Below the pieces are notes generated by a model. That model was given only the letters and a program-made list of their open reading frames with translations. It did not search any database and had not been told where the DNA came from. Shown piece after piece: positions 17,798-25,666 of a stretch of 64,000 nt of DNA (position 1 is its first letter; each line of letters begins with the position of its first letter). Origin of the DNA: Acidobacteriota bacterium (GTDB lineage Bacteria; Acidobacteriota; Thermoanaerobaculia; Gp7-AA8); contig JACPDH010000087.1 in NCBI GenBank assembly GCA_016184115.1, forward strand, positions 1 to 64,000. The letters run 5' to 3'. The position numbers and the translations under genes are program-made.

Positions 17798-18169
17798 ATG
17801 CGACAGATTCGCCATCGAACGATCGCACCGCTGCTTATGGTGGTCCTGCTCGGGATCGCTTCATTGCCTTTGTGCGCCGAGCTCGGACGCTGCCCGATGC
17901 GCGCGTGCCACACTTCGATCGAGCCCACATGTTTCGCCGACTCGGGTTGCTGCTGCGAATCGTCGTGGCGTTCGACGCCTGCAACGGAGGCGATCATCGG
18001 TGCCTCGGCAGAGGCGGCGAAGCGAGCTGGCCCTTCCGATGCATCGGTTGGCCCGGTTCGCGACGTGAGAGTTCATGCGTGCCCGCCGATGATCGGAGCA
18101 TTGTCCGATTCTCGAAGCATCCGAAGCAGTCATCCTCTCTTCGTGATTCTCCACACGCTTTTGATCTAG
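17798..18169 (+). CDS. Small exported Cys-rich leader protein
   Basis: A 123-residue protein with an N-terminal signal segment (APLLMVVLLGIASLPLC), a Cys-rich patch (GRCPMRACHTS, TCFADSGCCCES), a low-complexity Ala/Ser middle and a hydrophobic tail LFVILHTLLI. It resembles in plan the small proteins at 9.2, 25.2, 31.3 and 38.9 kb. The start at 17798 has GGCGAGG upstream; an in-frame ATG 54 bases earlier would bury the signal. An overlapping plus-strand frame (17719-18195) is Arg/Ser-rich and looks noncoding. It heads a run of six tightly spaced genes ending in a cyclase. Confidence 0.65.
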   Translation: MRQIRHRTIAPLLMVVLLGIASLPLCAELGRCPMRACHTSIEPTCFADSGCCCESSWRSTPATEAIIGASAEAAKRAGPSDASVGPVRDVRVHACPPMIGALSDSRSIRSSHPLFVILHTLLI

Positions 18170-18274
18170 GGACTCTCCCTGCACGTCTTGTGTGACGCAG
18201 ATCTGCGAACAGTCGTGCTCACGAGCGTAGCTCTGCAATGTTCGCGGAGCGCAGCTCGCTGACGGGAGGATCCA

Positions 18275-18739
18275 ATGACAACCATTGAGCTCGAAGTGTC
18301 CAGCCCTGAGCGGCTGAAAGCCATCGTCCTGGAAGACAATGTGGCGTGGGGCGTGCTTCCCCGCGCGCTCGACGACGACCCGTACGGTCGCCGGCTAGCC
18401 TTCGAAGTGGAGATACGCGGATTTCACGTGCATCCGAATGGCCCGCTGTCGGCGCTGTGTGCGCGATGTAAGAAGGTACTGGTCGACCTCTTGGAGGTTG
18501 CCCAGTGGGTCGCGCCTGATAAGTGTCCGCGGCAGCACAATGGCCATCAACAAGGAGGGCACACCCGTTTTTGTTTCTCGCCGATCGCGCAGTCAGGCGG
18601 GCGAGTCCGAACCACACGCGTGAAGATCGATCTCAATTGTCAGAGCACGCACGACGGGCACGTCGACGAGGGCTGCGACATCTGTCTCCAGAGAACGGGA
18701 AGGCGACTGGCGGCACTCGGTGCAAGGCGGCTCGAATGA
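18275..18739 (+). CDS. Hypothetical Cys-containing protein
   Basis: I do not recognise this 154-residue protein. It has no signal peptide, an acidic N-terminal half (SPERLKAIVLEDNVAWG) and seven cysteines in the second half, including CARCKK and CDIC, which could form a metal site. A good ribosome site (GGGAGGATCC) precedes the ATG, and its TGA overlaps the next gene's ATG (ATGA), so it is likely real and co-translated. Base composition matches its neighbours. Confidence 0.6.
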   Translation: MTTIELEVSSPERLKAIVLEDNVAWGVLPRALDDDPYGRRLAFEVEIRGFHVHPNGPLSALCARCKKVLVDLLEVAQWVAPDKCPRQHNGHQQGGHTRFCFSPIAQSGGRVRTTRVKIDLNCQSTHDGHVDEGCDICLQRTGRRLAALGARRLE

Positions 18740-19638
18740 CGCGGCAAAAGACGATGCTCCTTCTCGGCGTGATCGTGCTTGCAGGATGCGCGTCGACGAT
18801 GACGATCCACCCGCCTAACGATGATCGGCTGCTGTTCACGGAGGTCGAAGGTGCGGGAGCGCGGACGATCGTGTTTCTGCCGGGGCTGCTCGGAACGACG
18901 AGCTACTGGAAGGCGGGAGACCTTGGCATGCTTGCAGATGGGAACAGGCTGCTCTTCGTCGACCTGCTCGGCTTCGGACAGTCGCCATGGCCCAGCATCC
19001 CATATACGCTCGACGTACATCTCGATTGGCTGCGGCGCACACTCGTCGCACACGGCGCGACCGAGGACGTCGTGCTGGTGGCGCACTCGTTCGGAGCCGT
19101 CGTGGCGGCGTACTACGCCGAGCGCTATCCGAACGACGTCGGCGAGCTGGTTCTTTTCGGTGCACCGGTGTACGGAAGCGAAGACGAGGCGCGTGCGCGC
19201 GTCGGTCGGATGTCGGCACTCGCGGGCCTGCTCGTGAACAACAGACCAGTCGCGCGCATCGTGTGTGCAATTCACAACGTGACGATCCCGATCGCGCGGC
19301 GGCTCGCTCCCGGGCTGCGGCGGGACCTCCCACCGGCGGTGGCGCGCGACGCAACGCTCCATCACTGGCCTTCACTCGACGGAAGCGTTCGCAACGTTAT
19401 CCTCACCCGGCCGATGTCCATCGCGTTGCGCGGCGCGAAGGCTCGAGTCACATTCGTTTACGGCCGGCAAGACGACGTGTCGGATCCGGGCAGTGTCCGC
19501 GTTCTTGCCAGTGAGGTCGGAGGTACGATCGTCGAAACTGACGATGAGCACGGAAGCTATTGGAAGAACGCGGGAACCATTCTCGAACACCTGCTGTCCC
19601 ACGAAAAGGCATCGAAGACGGTTAAGGAGAATCCATGA
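18736..19638 (+). CDS. Alpha/beta-hydrolase lipoprotein
   Basis: A 300-residue serine hydrolase. It begins with a lipoprotein signal (LLLGVIVLAGCAS, lipobox LAGC), so it should be membrane-anchored in the periplasm. The fold shows the oxyanion segment FLPGLLG, the nucleophile elbow AHSFGA, an Asp in YGRQDDVSD and the catalytic His in DEHGSYW. It is clearly related to the hydrolase at 36.3 kb (shared LLFVD-LGFG-SPWP and LRRTLVA-GAT). The substrate is unknown; a place inside a metal-related operon is unusual for this family. The start at 18736 overlaps the previous stop, and its stop overlaps the next start. Confidence 0.85.
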   Translation: MTRQKTMLLLGVIVLAGCASTMTIHPPNDDRLLFTEVEGAGARTIVFLPGLLGTTSYWKAGDLGMLADGNRLLFVDLLGFGQSPWPSIPYTLDVHLDWLRRTLVAHGATEDVVLVAHSFGAVVAAYYAERYPNDVGELVLFGAPVYGSEDEARARVGRMSALAGLLVNNRPVARIVCAIHNVTIPIARRLAPGLRRDLPPAVARDATLHHWPSLDGSVRNVILTRPMSIALRGAKARVTFVYGRQDDVSDPGSVRVLASEVGGTIVETDDEHGSYWKNAGTILEHLLSHEKASKTVKENP

Positions 19639-20144
19639 GAGTTGCAATCCATTGGTGTGTCGCCTCAGTGCTGCTGACGATGATTGCAGTTGGCACTGCT
19701 GCAGCCCGGGATGTTCGGAAGGTCGGTAGTCCCGCGAGCACGAAGGATCCTGGCACGTACTCGGGAGGAGAACCGGAGTTCGGTCCCGTGGAAGCGCAGA
19801 CGCGGAAGTTCATCGAATACAATCGAACGATCCGCCTCACGCCAGCTCAACAGAGCGTGAAAGACGAAGCGCTCTCCGAGTTGAAGGCAGTCTGCTGCGA
19901 CGACTTCCCGGCGTCGACCTGCTGCTGCCCTTGCAACTTTTCGAAGTCGCTTTGGGGCATGGCGAATCACCTCATTGCCGACGAAGGCCATGATTCCGCG
20001 CAGGTTCGCAACGCGGCAAAGCTCTGGGTCGCCTATGTCAATCCTTCCGGATTCAGCGGCGATGTCTGTAAGGCGGGTGGATGCGACCTTCCGTTCGCGC
20101 GCAATGGTTGCGGAGGCATGGACGAAAATGACATTCAATTCTGA
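19635..20144 (+). CDS. Secreted Cys-rich protein, same undescribed family as at 17.2 kb
   Basis: A 169-residue protein with a cleavable signal peptide (VASVLLTMIAVGTAAA). The mature part aligns along its length with the protein at 17.2 kb: FIEYNRTIRLTPAQQ, AVCCDDFPASTCCCPCNFSK, SLWGMANHLIA, YVNPSGFSGDVCKAGGC, ARNGCGGM. Nine cysteines lie at matching positions. One copy is anchored and one secreted, so they may work in different places. It is translationally coupled to the hydrolase (ATGA). Function unknown; metal binding is inference from Cys spacing and neighbours. Confidence 0.78.
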   Translation: MRVAIHWCVASVLLTMIAVGTAAARDVRKVGSPASTKDPGTYSGGEPEFGPVEAQTRKFIEYNRTIRLTPAQQSVKDEALSELKAVCCDDFPASTCCCPCNFSKSLWGMANHLIADEGHDSAQVRNAAKLWVAYVNPSGFSGDVCKAGGCDLPFARNGCGGMDENDIQF

Positions 20145-20152
20145 GGTGCGCG

Positions 20153-20329
20153 ATGGATTGTTGTGACGGAGGGCGTCCGAGGTCGACCCGAGGGTTGCTG
20201 TTGTTCGGTATCGCGCTCGCGGTGTTGATTGTCGCGGTCCTGATTGCTCGAGTCTCGGGGGCGGGCGATTCCTCTCGCGACGAAGCCGGGCGGCATGCGC
20301 AGGAAGGCACCCGCGAGGCGGGCCGATGA
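20153..20329 (+). CDS. 58-residue single-span membrane protein
   Basis: A short reading frame fills the gap between the Cys-rich gene and the cyclase and ends by overlapping the cyclase start (ATGA). It encodes MDCCDGGRPRSTRG, one long hydrophobic span (LLLFGIALAVLIVAVLIA) and a charged C-terminal tail. The CC near the cytoplasmic N-terminus is notable in this metal-related operon. A weak ribosome site (GAGGTG) precedes the ATG. The coupling and clean topology favour a real gene; no family is recognised. Confidence 0.6.
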   Translation: MDCCDGGRPRSTRGLLLFGIALAVLIVAVLIARVSGAGDSSRDEAGRHAQEGTREAGR

Positions 20330-20970
20330 GCGCGAGGAGCATTCTCTTCGCGGATCTCGCGGGTTTTACCGCGATGACGGAGATTCACGGCGACGACGGT
20401 GCGGCATCCGTCGCGCTTCGGTTCTATGAGATGGCCGTGCAGGCGCTCTGCGGTGACGCCCGGATCGTCAAGACCATCGGAGACGCGGTCATGGTTGTTG
20501 CGACCCGACCCGAGGATGCGCTGTCGACCGTGTTGGCACTGAAGGCGATCGTCGACGCGGAGGAGAACTTTCCGTCGCTCCGAGCCGGAATCCACTGCGG
20601 CCTTTGCGCCGAGAGGGCTGACGACTTCTTTGGTGCCGTCGTGAACCTGGCTGCGCGGATCGCCTCATTTGCCCGAACGGGGCAGATTCTTTGCAGCGAC
20701 GAGTTCAGAAGAGAGGTTTCCACGCTGCAGGGGGTGCCCTTCGAGGCCCTTGGCCCCGAGACATTCAAGAATGTCAGCGAGCCGGTGACTGTTTTTCGCC
20801 TAATTGGCAAAGATGAAGAAGCGCTGCGCGTCGTCGATCCCGTTTGCCGGATGCACGTCGACCCCGTCCACGCGCCCGCACGACTCGTCCTCGGGGGCAA
20901 GACGGTCTACTTCTGCTCCCTCGGGTGCGTCGAGCGTTACGCACGCTCTCCGAAGCACTACGGGGGATGA
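20326..20970 (+). CDS. Class III nucleotide cyclase fused to a YHS metal-binding domain
   Basis: Residues 1-160 form a class III adenylate/guanylate cyclase catalytic domain: the metal Asp in FADLAGFTAM, the second metal Asp in KTIGDAVMVV with the preceding Lys in the purine-specifying region, and the Asn/Arg pair in VNLAARI. Residues about 165-214 are a YHS domain (VDPVCRMHVDP, YFCSLGCVERYARSP), a Cys-based metal site common in copper and heavy-metal proteins. There is no membrane segment. The combination suggests that cytoplasmic metal controls cyclic nucleotide synthesis; this is inference. It is the last gene of the operon, coupled by ATGA. Confidence 0.85.
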   Translation: MSARSILFADLAGFTAMTEIHGDDGAASVALRFYEMAVQALCGDARIVKTIGDAVMVVATRPEDALSTVLALKAIVDAEENFPSLRAGIHCGLCAERADDFFGAVVNLAARIASFARTGQILCSDEFRREVSTLQGVPFEALGPETFKNVSEPVTVFRLIGKDEEALRVVDPVCRMHVDPVHAPARLVLGGKTVYFCSLGCVERYARSPKHYGG

Positions 20971-20983
20971 CACCGATCGTCTG

Positions 20984-22264
20984 TTACCCACCTGTGGCGT
21001 CCGGGATGGTCCGAGATACCGCGAGGATGGCCTTCAATCCCTCGCCGAAGCGTGCGATGCTCTCGCGATGACGATCGAGCTCGCCGTAAGGCAGGTAACG
21101 GACGCCTAACGACCTCACATGGCGAAATGCCGGGCGGCCGAGTTGAGCCGCGACGTCCGGTTCGCGATCGTCCGGTGCAACCAGGAACAGCGTGAGCCGT
21201 GTCGAGGGCGCTCCATACGCGAGATCGAGCAGTCGGACGATTCCGGAGTAGATGCTCGTCGTATGCTCGACTTCGAAGGCCGCCACGATCTCCTGGTCCT
21301 TCAGCCATAGTACGTCGATCAGCCGGATCGCCTCCGCACCGGAGATGCTGGCGATTGCAGGAGGGAGTTCGTCGACGCAGCCATCGGCAAGCGTGCTACT
21401 TCCCCAGGGGCGCGATCGATCGTTCGCCGCGATGTGAACCTGAAACCCGAGGTCCCGGCCCAGATCTCGCAGCCAACCCTGAACCTTGGTGTGGCTATGC
21501 TCGCCGGCGCGTTCGATTCGGGTAGCTCTCGTCGCTTTTGCGGATTCACGGACAGTCGCGAGGTCTGCTTCCCACGCCGCTCGGGCTTCGTCGGAGTGGT
21601 CACTTTCGGGAGGCAGTGGATACCGCCCCGTCCCGACATCGAATAGGAACCCGGCGACGGCACCCAGGTCGTTGGACAACAGCTCGCGGTGGTCGTCGTT
21701 GAGCCGCAGCATGCCCGTCCGCATGGCCAGGTAGTCGTCCCACCGGCCGAGCCGGACTCGCGCGCCGGTGAGCGAAGCGTAGCCTCTCGCGATCGCTGTG
21801 TTGAATGGCGGAACGATCGTCGGGTGAAGGAAGTAGAGGAGATTTGCTGCCGCGGGGCCGAGTCCCTTGATCTTTCGCGAGTCGAGCGCGTGAATGGCGT
21901 CGATCACACCCTGCTCCGCTGTGCAGCAACAGCAGGCGTCGAGGAACCGTCCGAATGCGCGCTGGTTGTCCGGTGCCTCGTAGATGTCAGGGATGCGCAA
22001 TTTCGGCTTCCAGAGAAACGCATGATCGGCCCCTCGGAAGATCTGACGTTGTTCCGCGACGGATCGAACCACTGTCTCGAGAGCGGAGCCGCGATACGTG
22101 TTTCCGAACGAGCCCGCCTCGATCTGCTCCACGACGACCTGGAGACCTCGCTTGATCGACCGGAAATTCTTGAGGCGTTCGTCCCAGAGAAACCAGGTGC
22201 GGTATGTGCCACCCATGTCATCGCGCCATCGCGCGATGACCGTACGAAGATCTGACTCGTTCAT
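20984..22264 (-). CDS. PD-(D/E)XK nuclease-like protein with helix-hairpin-helix-like segment
   Basis: A 426-residue cytoplasmic protein. The C-terminal half carries a nuclease-like core: [20 protein letters not shown] (Asp, then Glu-x-Glu) followed by [14 protein letters not shown], as in PD-(D/E)XK proteins. The catalytic Lys is replaced or shifted, since the strand reads FEVEHT. The middle has [15 protein letters not shown], which looks like a helix-hairpin-helix DNA-binding motif, and a run of four Cys (DACCCCT). No methyltransferase of a restriction system adjoins it. It may be a solitary DNA repair or defence nuclease. The start has GAGGAAC upstream. Confidence 0.55.
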   Translation of the reverse strand: MNESDLRTVIARWRDDMGGTYRTWFLWDERLKNFRSIKRGLQVVVEQIEAGSFGNTYRGSALETVVRSVAEQRQIFRGADHAFLWKPKLRIPDIYEAPDNQRAFGRFLDACCCCTAEQGVIDAIHALDSRKIKGLGPAAANLLYFLHPTIVPPFNTAIARGYASLTGARVRLGRWDDYLAMRTGMLRLNDDHRELLSNDLGAVAGFLFDVGTGRYPLPPESDHSDEARAAWEADLATVRESAKATRATRIERAGEHSHTKVQGWLRDLGRDLGFQVHIAANDRSRPWGSSTLADGCVDELPPAIASISGAEAIRLIDVLWLKDQEIVAAFEVEHTTSIYSGIVRLLDLAYGAPSTRLTLFLVAPDDREPDVAAQLGRPAFRHVRSLGVRYLPYGELDRHRESIARFGEGLKAILAVSRTIPDATGG

Positions 22265-22285
22265 GCCTGTTCCTCGCGATCAAGT

Positions 22286-22993
22286 CTAACCGCCAGCGGC
22301 TCGCGGAGAGGCGGAGATGAATTGGAGCGTTCCGAAGGTCGTTTGGATGCGGTGGCCCGCTCTCGCGGTAAAGCCAGCGCTCTCGAGTATCTCCGGCAAG
22401 CGACCTTCGAAATTGTCGCGTGTGGTCTCGACGCCGTCGAACCGCGACAGCATCTTCGAGGCGATTCGCGCATAGCGTCCCTCGGGTTTCCCGAAGTCAG
22501 CGACGTGAAGCTCTCCACGCGGAGCCAGAACCCGCCGGATCTCCTCGAACGAGCGTCGCTTCTGGTCTATGGTGAGATGGTGGAAGAGAAGGCTCGACAC
22601 CACTCGATCGAAGGCGCCGTCGGGAAACGGGATCGCATCCGCCATGCCGTGGGCAAACCGGACGGAAACACCGGCCGCCCTCGCCTTTCGCTCCGCGATC
22701 GACAGAATCGCGGGATCGCCGTCGATTGCCGTGAATTCGGCGGCGGGGTGCAGGAGGCATCCGAGAATGGCCAGCGTGCCTGTACCGCATCCCAGATCGA
22801 GGACTCGTGTGCCTCCAACGATCGAGGCCTGCTGCAGCAACGTCGTCTTGATCCTTTTCTCGCGCATGCCAAGTCCGACGACTGTGTCGTAGAGAGGCGT
22901 CAGGATGCGAAAGCGCAATGCGTGAACATAGGGCGATTGTGGCCACGATTCCTCGCGGTCCGTGCCGGTCGAGAGCTCTCCCTCTCTGGTCAT
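22286..22993 (-). CDS. Class I SAM-dependent methyltransferase
   Basis: A 235-residue soluble enzyme with the Rossmann SAM-binding motif VLDLGCGTGTLA (about residues 64-75), the acidic post-I loop TAIDGDP, motif FPDGAFDRVVSSLLFHHL and FEEIRRVLAPRGELHVADF, as in UbiE/Methyltransf_11/25 proteins. The N-terminus (YVHALRFRILTPLYDTVVG) is also typical of UbiE-like members. Substrate unknown; the conserved Cys set of ArsM arsenite methyltransferases is missing. A strong AAGGAGG precedes the ATG. It lies 21 bases upstream of the nuclease-like gene, probably one transcript. Confidence 0.85.
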   Translation of the reverse strand: MTREGELSTGTDREESWPQSPYVHALRFRILTPLYDTVVGLGMREKRIKTTLLQQASIVGGTRVLDLGCGTGTLAILGCLLHPAAEFTAIDGDPAILSIAERKARAAGVSVRFAHGMADAIPFPDGAFDRVVSSLLFHHLTIDQKRRSFEEIRRVLAPRGELHVADFGKPEGRYARIASKMLSRFDGVETTRDNFEGRLPEILESAGFTARAGHRIQTTFGTLQFISASPRAAGG

Positions 22994-23118
22994 TCAGTCC
23001 TCCTTTGTGCCAGCAGGCCGCGCCTGCTCGGCGAAAGTTCAATCGATGCGCTCATGTACGGTCTTCGGTCCAGGATGAGCACGGTGCAAGGGGCTGCTCG
23101 CGTAGCAATACGATTGCT

Positions 23119-24426
23119 CTAGAACGGATGCGCGCCGTGCGCTCCGATGGTGAATAGAAGCTGGAGCAGTAGCTCGTCGGCTGCCTCCTGCCCTGCGAAT
23201 TCCGATCGCCGAAACTGCCAGCGAAGCTGGCTGAACTCGCTCGGGCGAAACGTGAGGATCGCCGACGCGCCCCGATCCGTCAGGTGTGCGTCTGTTGCCC
23301 GATCCGATCGGTCGAACCTGATTCCAGCTGTCCATCGGCGCGAGAACTGGTAGTCCGCGGGGGCATACCAACCAAAGGCGCGCTGGTCTCCGCCCTCCTC
23401 CTCGCGATCGCTCCAAATGAGCTCCGACCTTGCCGCGAACGACTTGTAGATCGAGCGCGCGAGGGGACGCCAACGATAAGTCACGTCCACGCCATAAAGC
23501 CGGGTCAGGAACCCCGATCCCTCGTCGTTGTGCCCGCGTGCCCCAGAGAGACCCAGCTCGATGTTGTTCGACTCCGACAGGTCGAGGTAGCTCTTTACAT
23601 GACCGAGCATTGCGACGTCGCTGCGGTCCGATGCCTCAAAGAGCGTTCCGGAATCGCCGCGGAAGATCTCCCCGGTCGCCTCCATGACGACCGGGCCAAC
23701 GCCGAAGAGGCGGCTCACCGATATCCCGGCGTCCTTGATTCCCGTGTCGGGTTCGTCGGTCGCGCCTCCGAGGAGGTTGAACATGACGATGGGCCGATCG
23801 GCCCATGGCAGCGAATGGTTGTGAAACGCGTTGAGGCGACCAAACGTTGCGCGCATCTTGCCTACCCGCGCCAGAAGTCCGGCAGGCAAGGCGGTGAACG
23901 ATGCGTAGCCTTCCTCGACCTCGACGCCTTCTTCGCCGAACGCGAGGAAGAAGTCGGCTCGAGCGTACGGATCGATGACAGCCTGAAAACTCGCTTCGCT
24001 CTCCTGGAGTGTCCAGGAGGGAAGCGCCGCGATCGCGGGGCTCTCCGCCGCAGATCCCGTCGCGCCGAGGAGATTTCCGATCACGCCGATGTCGGGATTA
24101 AAGGTTCCCCCCTGGCTCCTCGAAGCGGATCTGACGTCGTGCGTTGGACCGGTGTAGGGTGAAGGCGGTTCCGCCGACTCGCCGACCAGGCCGACATCGC
24201 TCATGTCGAGCGGTTGTGGCACGTCGGCAGGAGCCTTCGAATCAACGGGCGACGCCGAATCGTCGGAGGCACGCAGCGCGGCGAGCTCGAGTTGGAGCAG
24301 GCGGACCTGTTCTTCGAGCGTTAGGACGCGGCTACGAAGGTCGTCGCTCACGGCATCGTCGGCGCGCATCGTTAGGGCGCCAGTGAGCAGCAGTAGTACG
24401 GTGCACAGCGAGATTGATCGAAGCAT
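23119..24426 (-). CDS. Outer-membrane beta-barrel protein with N-terminal coiled coil
   Basis: A 435-residue exported protein: signal peptide (ISLCTVLLLLTGALTMRA), a short heptad coiled coil (LRSRVLTLEEQVRLLQLELAAL, about 30-55), a Pro-rich linker, then alternating amphipathic strands to the C-terminus, which ends in Phe (IGAHGAHPF). The design resembles OprP/O-like porins. The GAHGAHPF ending and a conserved FGRLNAFHNHSLPW loop hint at a metal-related family. It follows a lipoprotein gene by 21 bases and shares its transcript. A GGAGGAATT site supports the start. The transported molecule is not known. Confidence 0.72.
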   Translation of the reverse strand: MLRSISLCTVLLLLTGALTMRADDAVSDDLRSRVLTLEEQVRLLQLELAALRASDDSASPVDSKAPADVPQPLDMSDVGLVGESAEPPSPYTGPTHDVRSASRSQGGTFNPDIGVIGNLLGATGSAAESPAIAALPSWTLQESEASFQAVIDPYARADFFLAFGEEGVEVEEGYASFTALPAGLLARVGKMRATFGRLNAFHNHSLPWADRPIVMFNLLGGATDEPDTGIKDAGISVSRLFGVGPVVMEATGEIFRGDSGTLFEASDRSDVAMLGHVKSYLDLSESNNIELGLSGARGHNDEGSGFLTRLYGVDVTYRWRPLARSIYKSFAARSELIWSDREEEGGDQRAFGWYAPADYQFSRRWTAGIRFDRSDRATDAHLTDRGASAILTFRPSEFSQLRWQFRRSEFAGQEAADELLLQLLFTIGAHGAHPF

Positions 24427-24447
24427 GAAAGAATTCCTCCAGCAGGT

Positions 24448-24873
24448 TTAGAGTCCGGTAATCTCGACGAGCCGCCCCTTCATGAATGCGAGGCGCACGA
24501 CCGTGGCGTTGTGCGGGATTCCTGCCTGGTTGAATGCGGAGGCCTTCATGAGCCAGGTCTCGACATTCGTGTCGCTATGGAGCGTTCGAGCGAAGGGCCG
24601 GCCAACTGCAGCGAGCGCCTCATCTGGCGCCATGCCCCGCACTACGATGCCCTGACGGATTGCCTGCGCGATGTCCACTGTCAGAGCTGGATGGCTCCGA
24701 ATGAACGCCTCTCGACTCGCTTGGGTTGCTTGTGGCTCGACACTGCTGCAGCCGGAAAGGAGAACGACGGTAACGACGAGTGTCGTCAACAGGCGGAAGC
24801 GCGCGAGCGGTTGTCGACGTCGGTAAGAGCGCGAGTCGTGCTCGCGCCGGGATTGTCGCGATTTCGAATCCAT
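24448..24873 (-). CDS. Lipoprotein with SmpA/BamE-like domain
   Basis: A 141-residue lipoprotein. The signal (LLTTLVVTVVLLSGCSS, lipobox LSGC) follows a basic leader, and the rest has IRQGIVVRGMAPDEALAAVGRP followed by TW, the pattern of SmpA/BamE-type domains that bind outer-membrane proteins. It may help assemble the adjacent barrel protein. The start at 24873 is preceded by GAGGAGGAAAG; a longer reading to 24906 would contain that site inside the gene. Confidence 0.72.
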   Translation of the reverse strand: MDSKSRQSRREHDSRSYRRRQPLARFRLLTTLVVTVVLLSGCSSVEPQATQASREAFIRSHPALTVDIAQAIRQGIVVRGMAPDEALAAVGRPFARTLHSDTNVETWLMKASAFNQAGIPHNATVVRLAFMKGRLVEITGL

Positions 24874-25010
24874 GGAACTTTCCTCCTCATCTCCGCGAAC
24901 GCGCATCCGCTCGCAGCCAGTGCCCGCAGGTCGCTGTGCGCTCGAGATGAGCGGCCGCCTCGTTCAGGGGTACACGAACCCCGACACGGGATGCCGCGGT
25001 GAGGAGGGGA

Positions 25011-25403
25011 TCAAATGAGGAGCGTGCGATCGAGCAGGTGAAGACCGACGTCACAATCGCAGCGTATTGCCCCGTGAGCGATGTCATCGCGGTGTGTGCT
25101 TCGAGCTAAACGAAGCACCGACGGAAAACCAAGCTCGGCAACGTACGCGTACGGCAATCCCTCCGCGGCAAGCGGGAGGCACTTGCCCGGAATGGGTGAT
25201 TGAGGCGCCGTCGACCTTGCCGGACTCTCCGTGCCCTGATGATTCTCCAACCCAATGAGCTTCGATGCCGCATCGCAGAGAGGCATCGATTCGCCTGAGT
25301 GGTGATGGGGCACGAGACAACAGCTCAACAGCACCGCCAGCGCGAGCGCTGTCGCAAACAAGTTCGCCGTTACGCAGGTGGCAGCAATCGCACGATCACT
25401 CAC
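25011..25403 (-). CDS. Small exported Cys/His leader protein
   Basis: A 130-residue protein starting at GTG: N-terminal hydrophobic segment (LFATALALAVLLSCC), then LVPHHHSGESMPLCDAASKL, a Pro/Ser-rich middle and a tail GAIRCDCDVGLHLLDRTLLI. The head and tail match the protein at 31.1 kb (LGCCVLP..H...MPMCQTAAGL and GAVRCDQDVGLRLILLDTFRI), so the two are homologues. The Cys and His groups suggest metal binding. It is first in an operon with the lipoprotein and porin, and is divergent from the TonB-receptor gene. The -10-like TAAGCT lies about 11 bases before the GTG, so the leader is at most very short. Confidence 0.68.
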   Translation of the reverse strand: MSDRAIAATCVTANLFATALALAVLLSCCLVPHHHSGESMPLCDAASKLIGLENHQGTESPARSTAPQSPIPGKCLPLAAEGLPYAYVAELGFPSVLRLARSTHRDDIAHGAIRCDCDVGLHLLDRTLLI

Positions 25404-25568
25404 GGTCTTGTTCTAGCTTACACCTGGAAGAGCGGAGTCGACCAACCTCGTGGCGCTGAGAGCGCTCGTGCCGCTGTCGACGAGAGTTTGGGGGGGGCGC
25501 GAGTTCCTCGTGGCTCGTCGCGCTCTTTTCCGGCGCCGATTCGACGTGCCTGCGGCGTGCGGTAGTCG

Positions 25569-25618
25569 TCGAATATTCGATACGTCTCGCTTGACAACGA
25601 ACGAAACAGGGGTATGAT
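25569..25618 (+). promoter_or_regulatory. Sigma-70-type promoter and palindrome before the TonB receptor
   Basis: TTGACA (25591-25596) and TATGAT (25613-25618) are separated by 16 bases, a near-consensus housekeeping promoter reading into the receptor gene. Ten bases upstream of the -35 is a perfect 12-base palindrome TCGAATATTCGA (25569-25580), a possible operator shared with the divergent operon. Repression or activation by a metal sensor is plausible but not shown. Confidence 0.65.
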
Positions 25619-25666
25619 CCCGTCGTCGTAGTTGAGAATTAGTCGCAAAGTTAAGCGAGGTCAATC

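Noticed and set aside
20984-22993. Restriction-modification system from the nuclease-like and methyltransferase genes
   Set aside because: The methyltransferase is of the UbiE type for small molecules, with no DNA-methylase NPPY-type motif.
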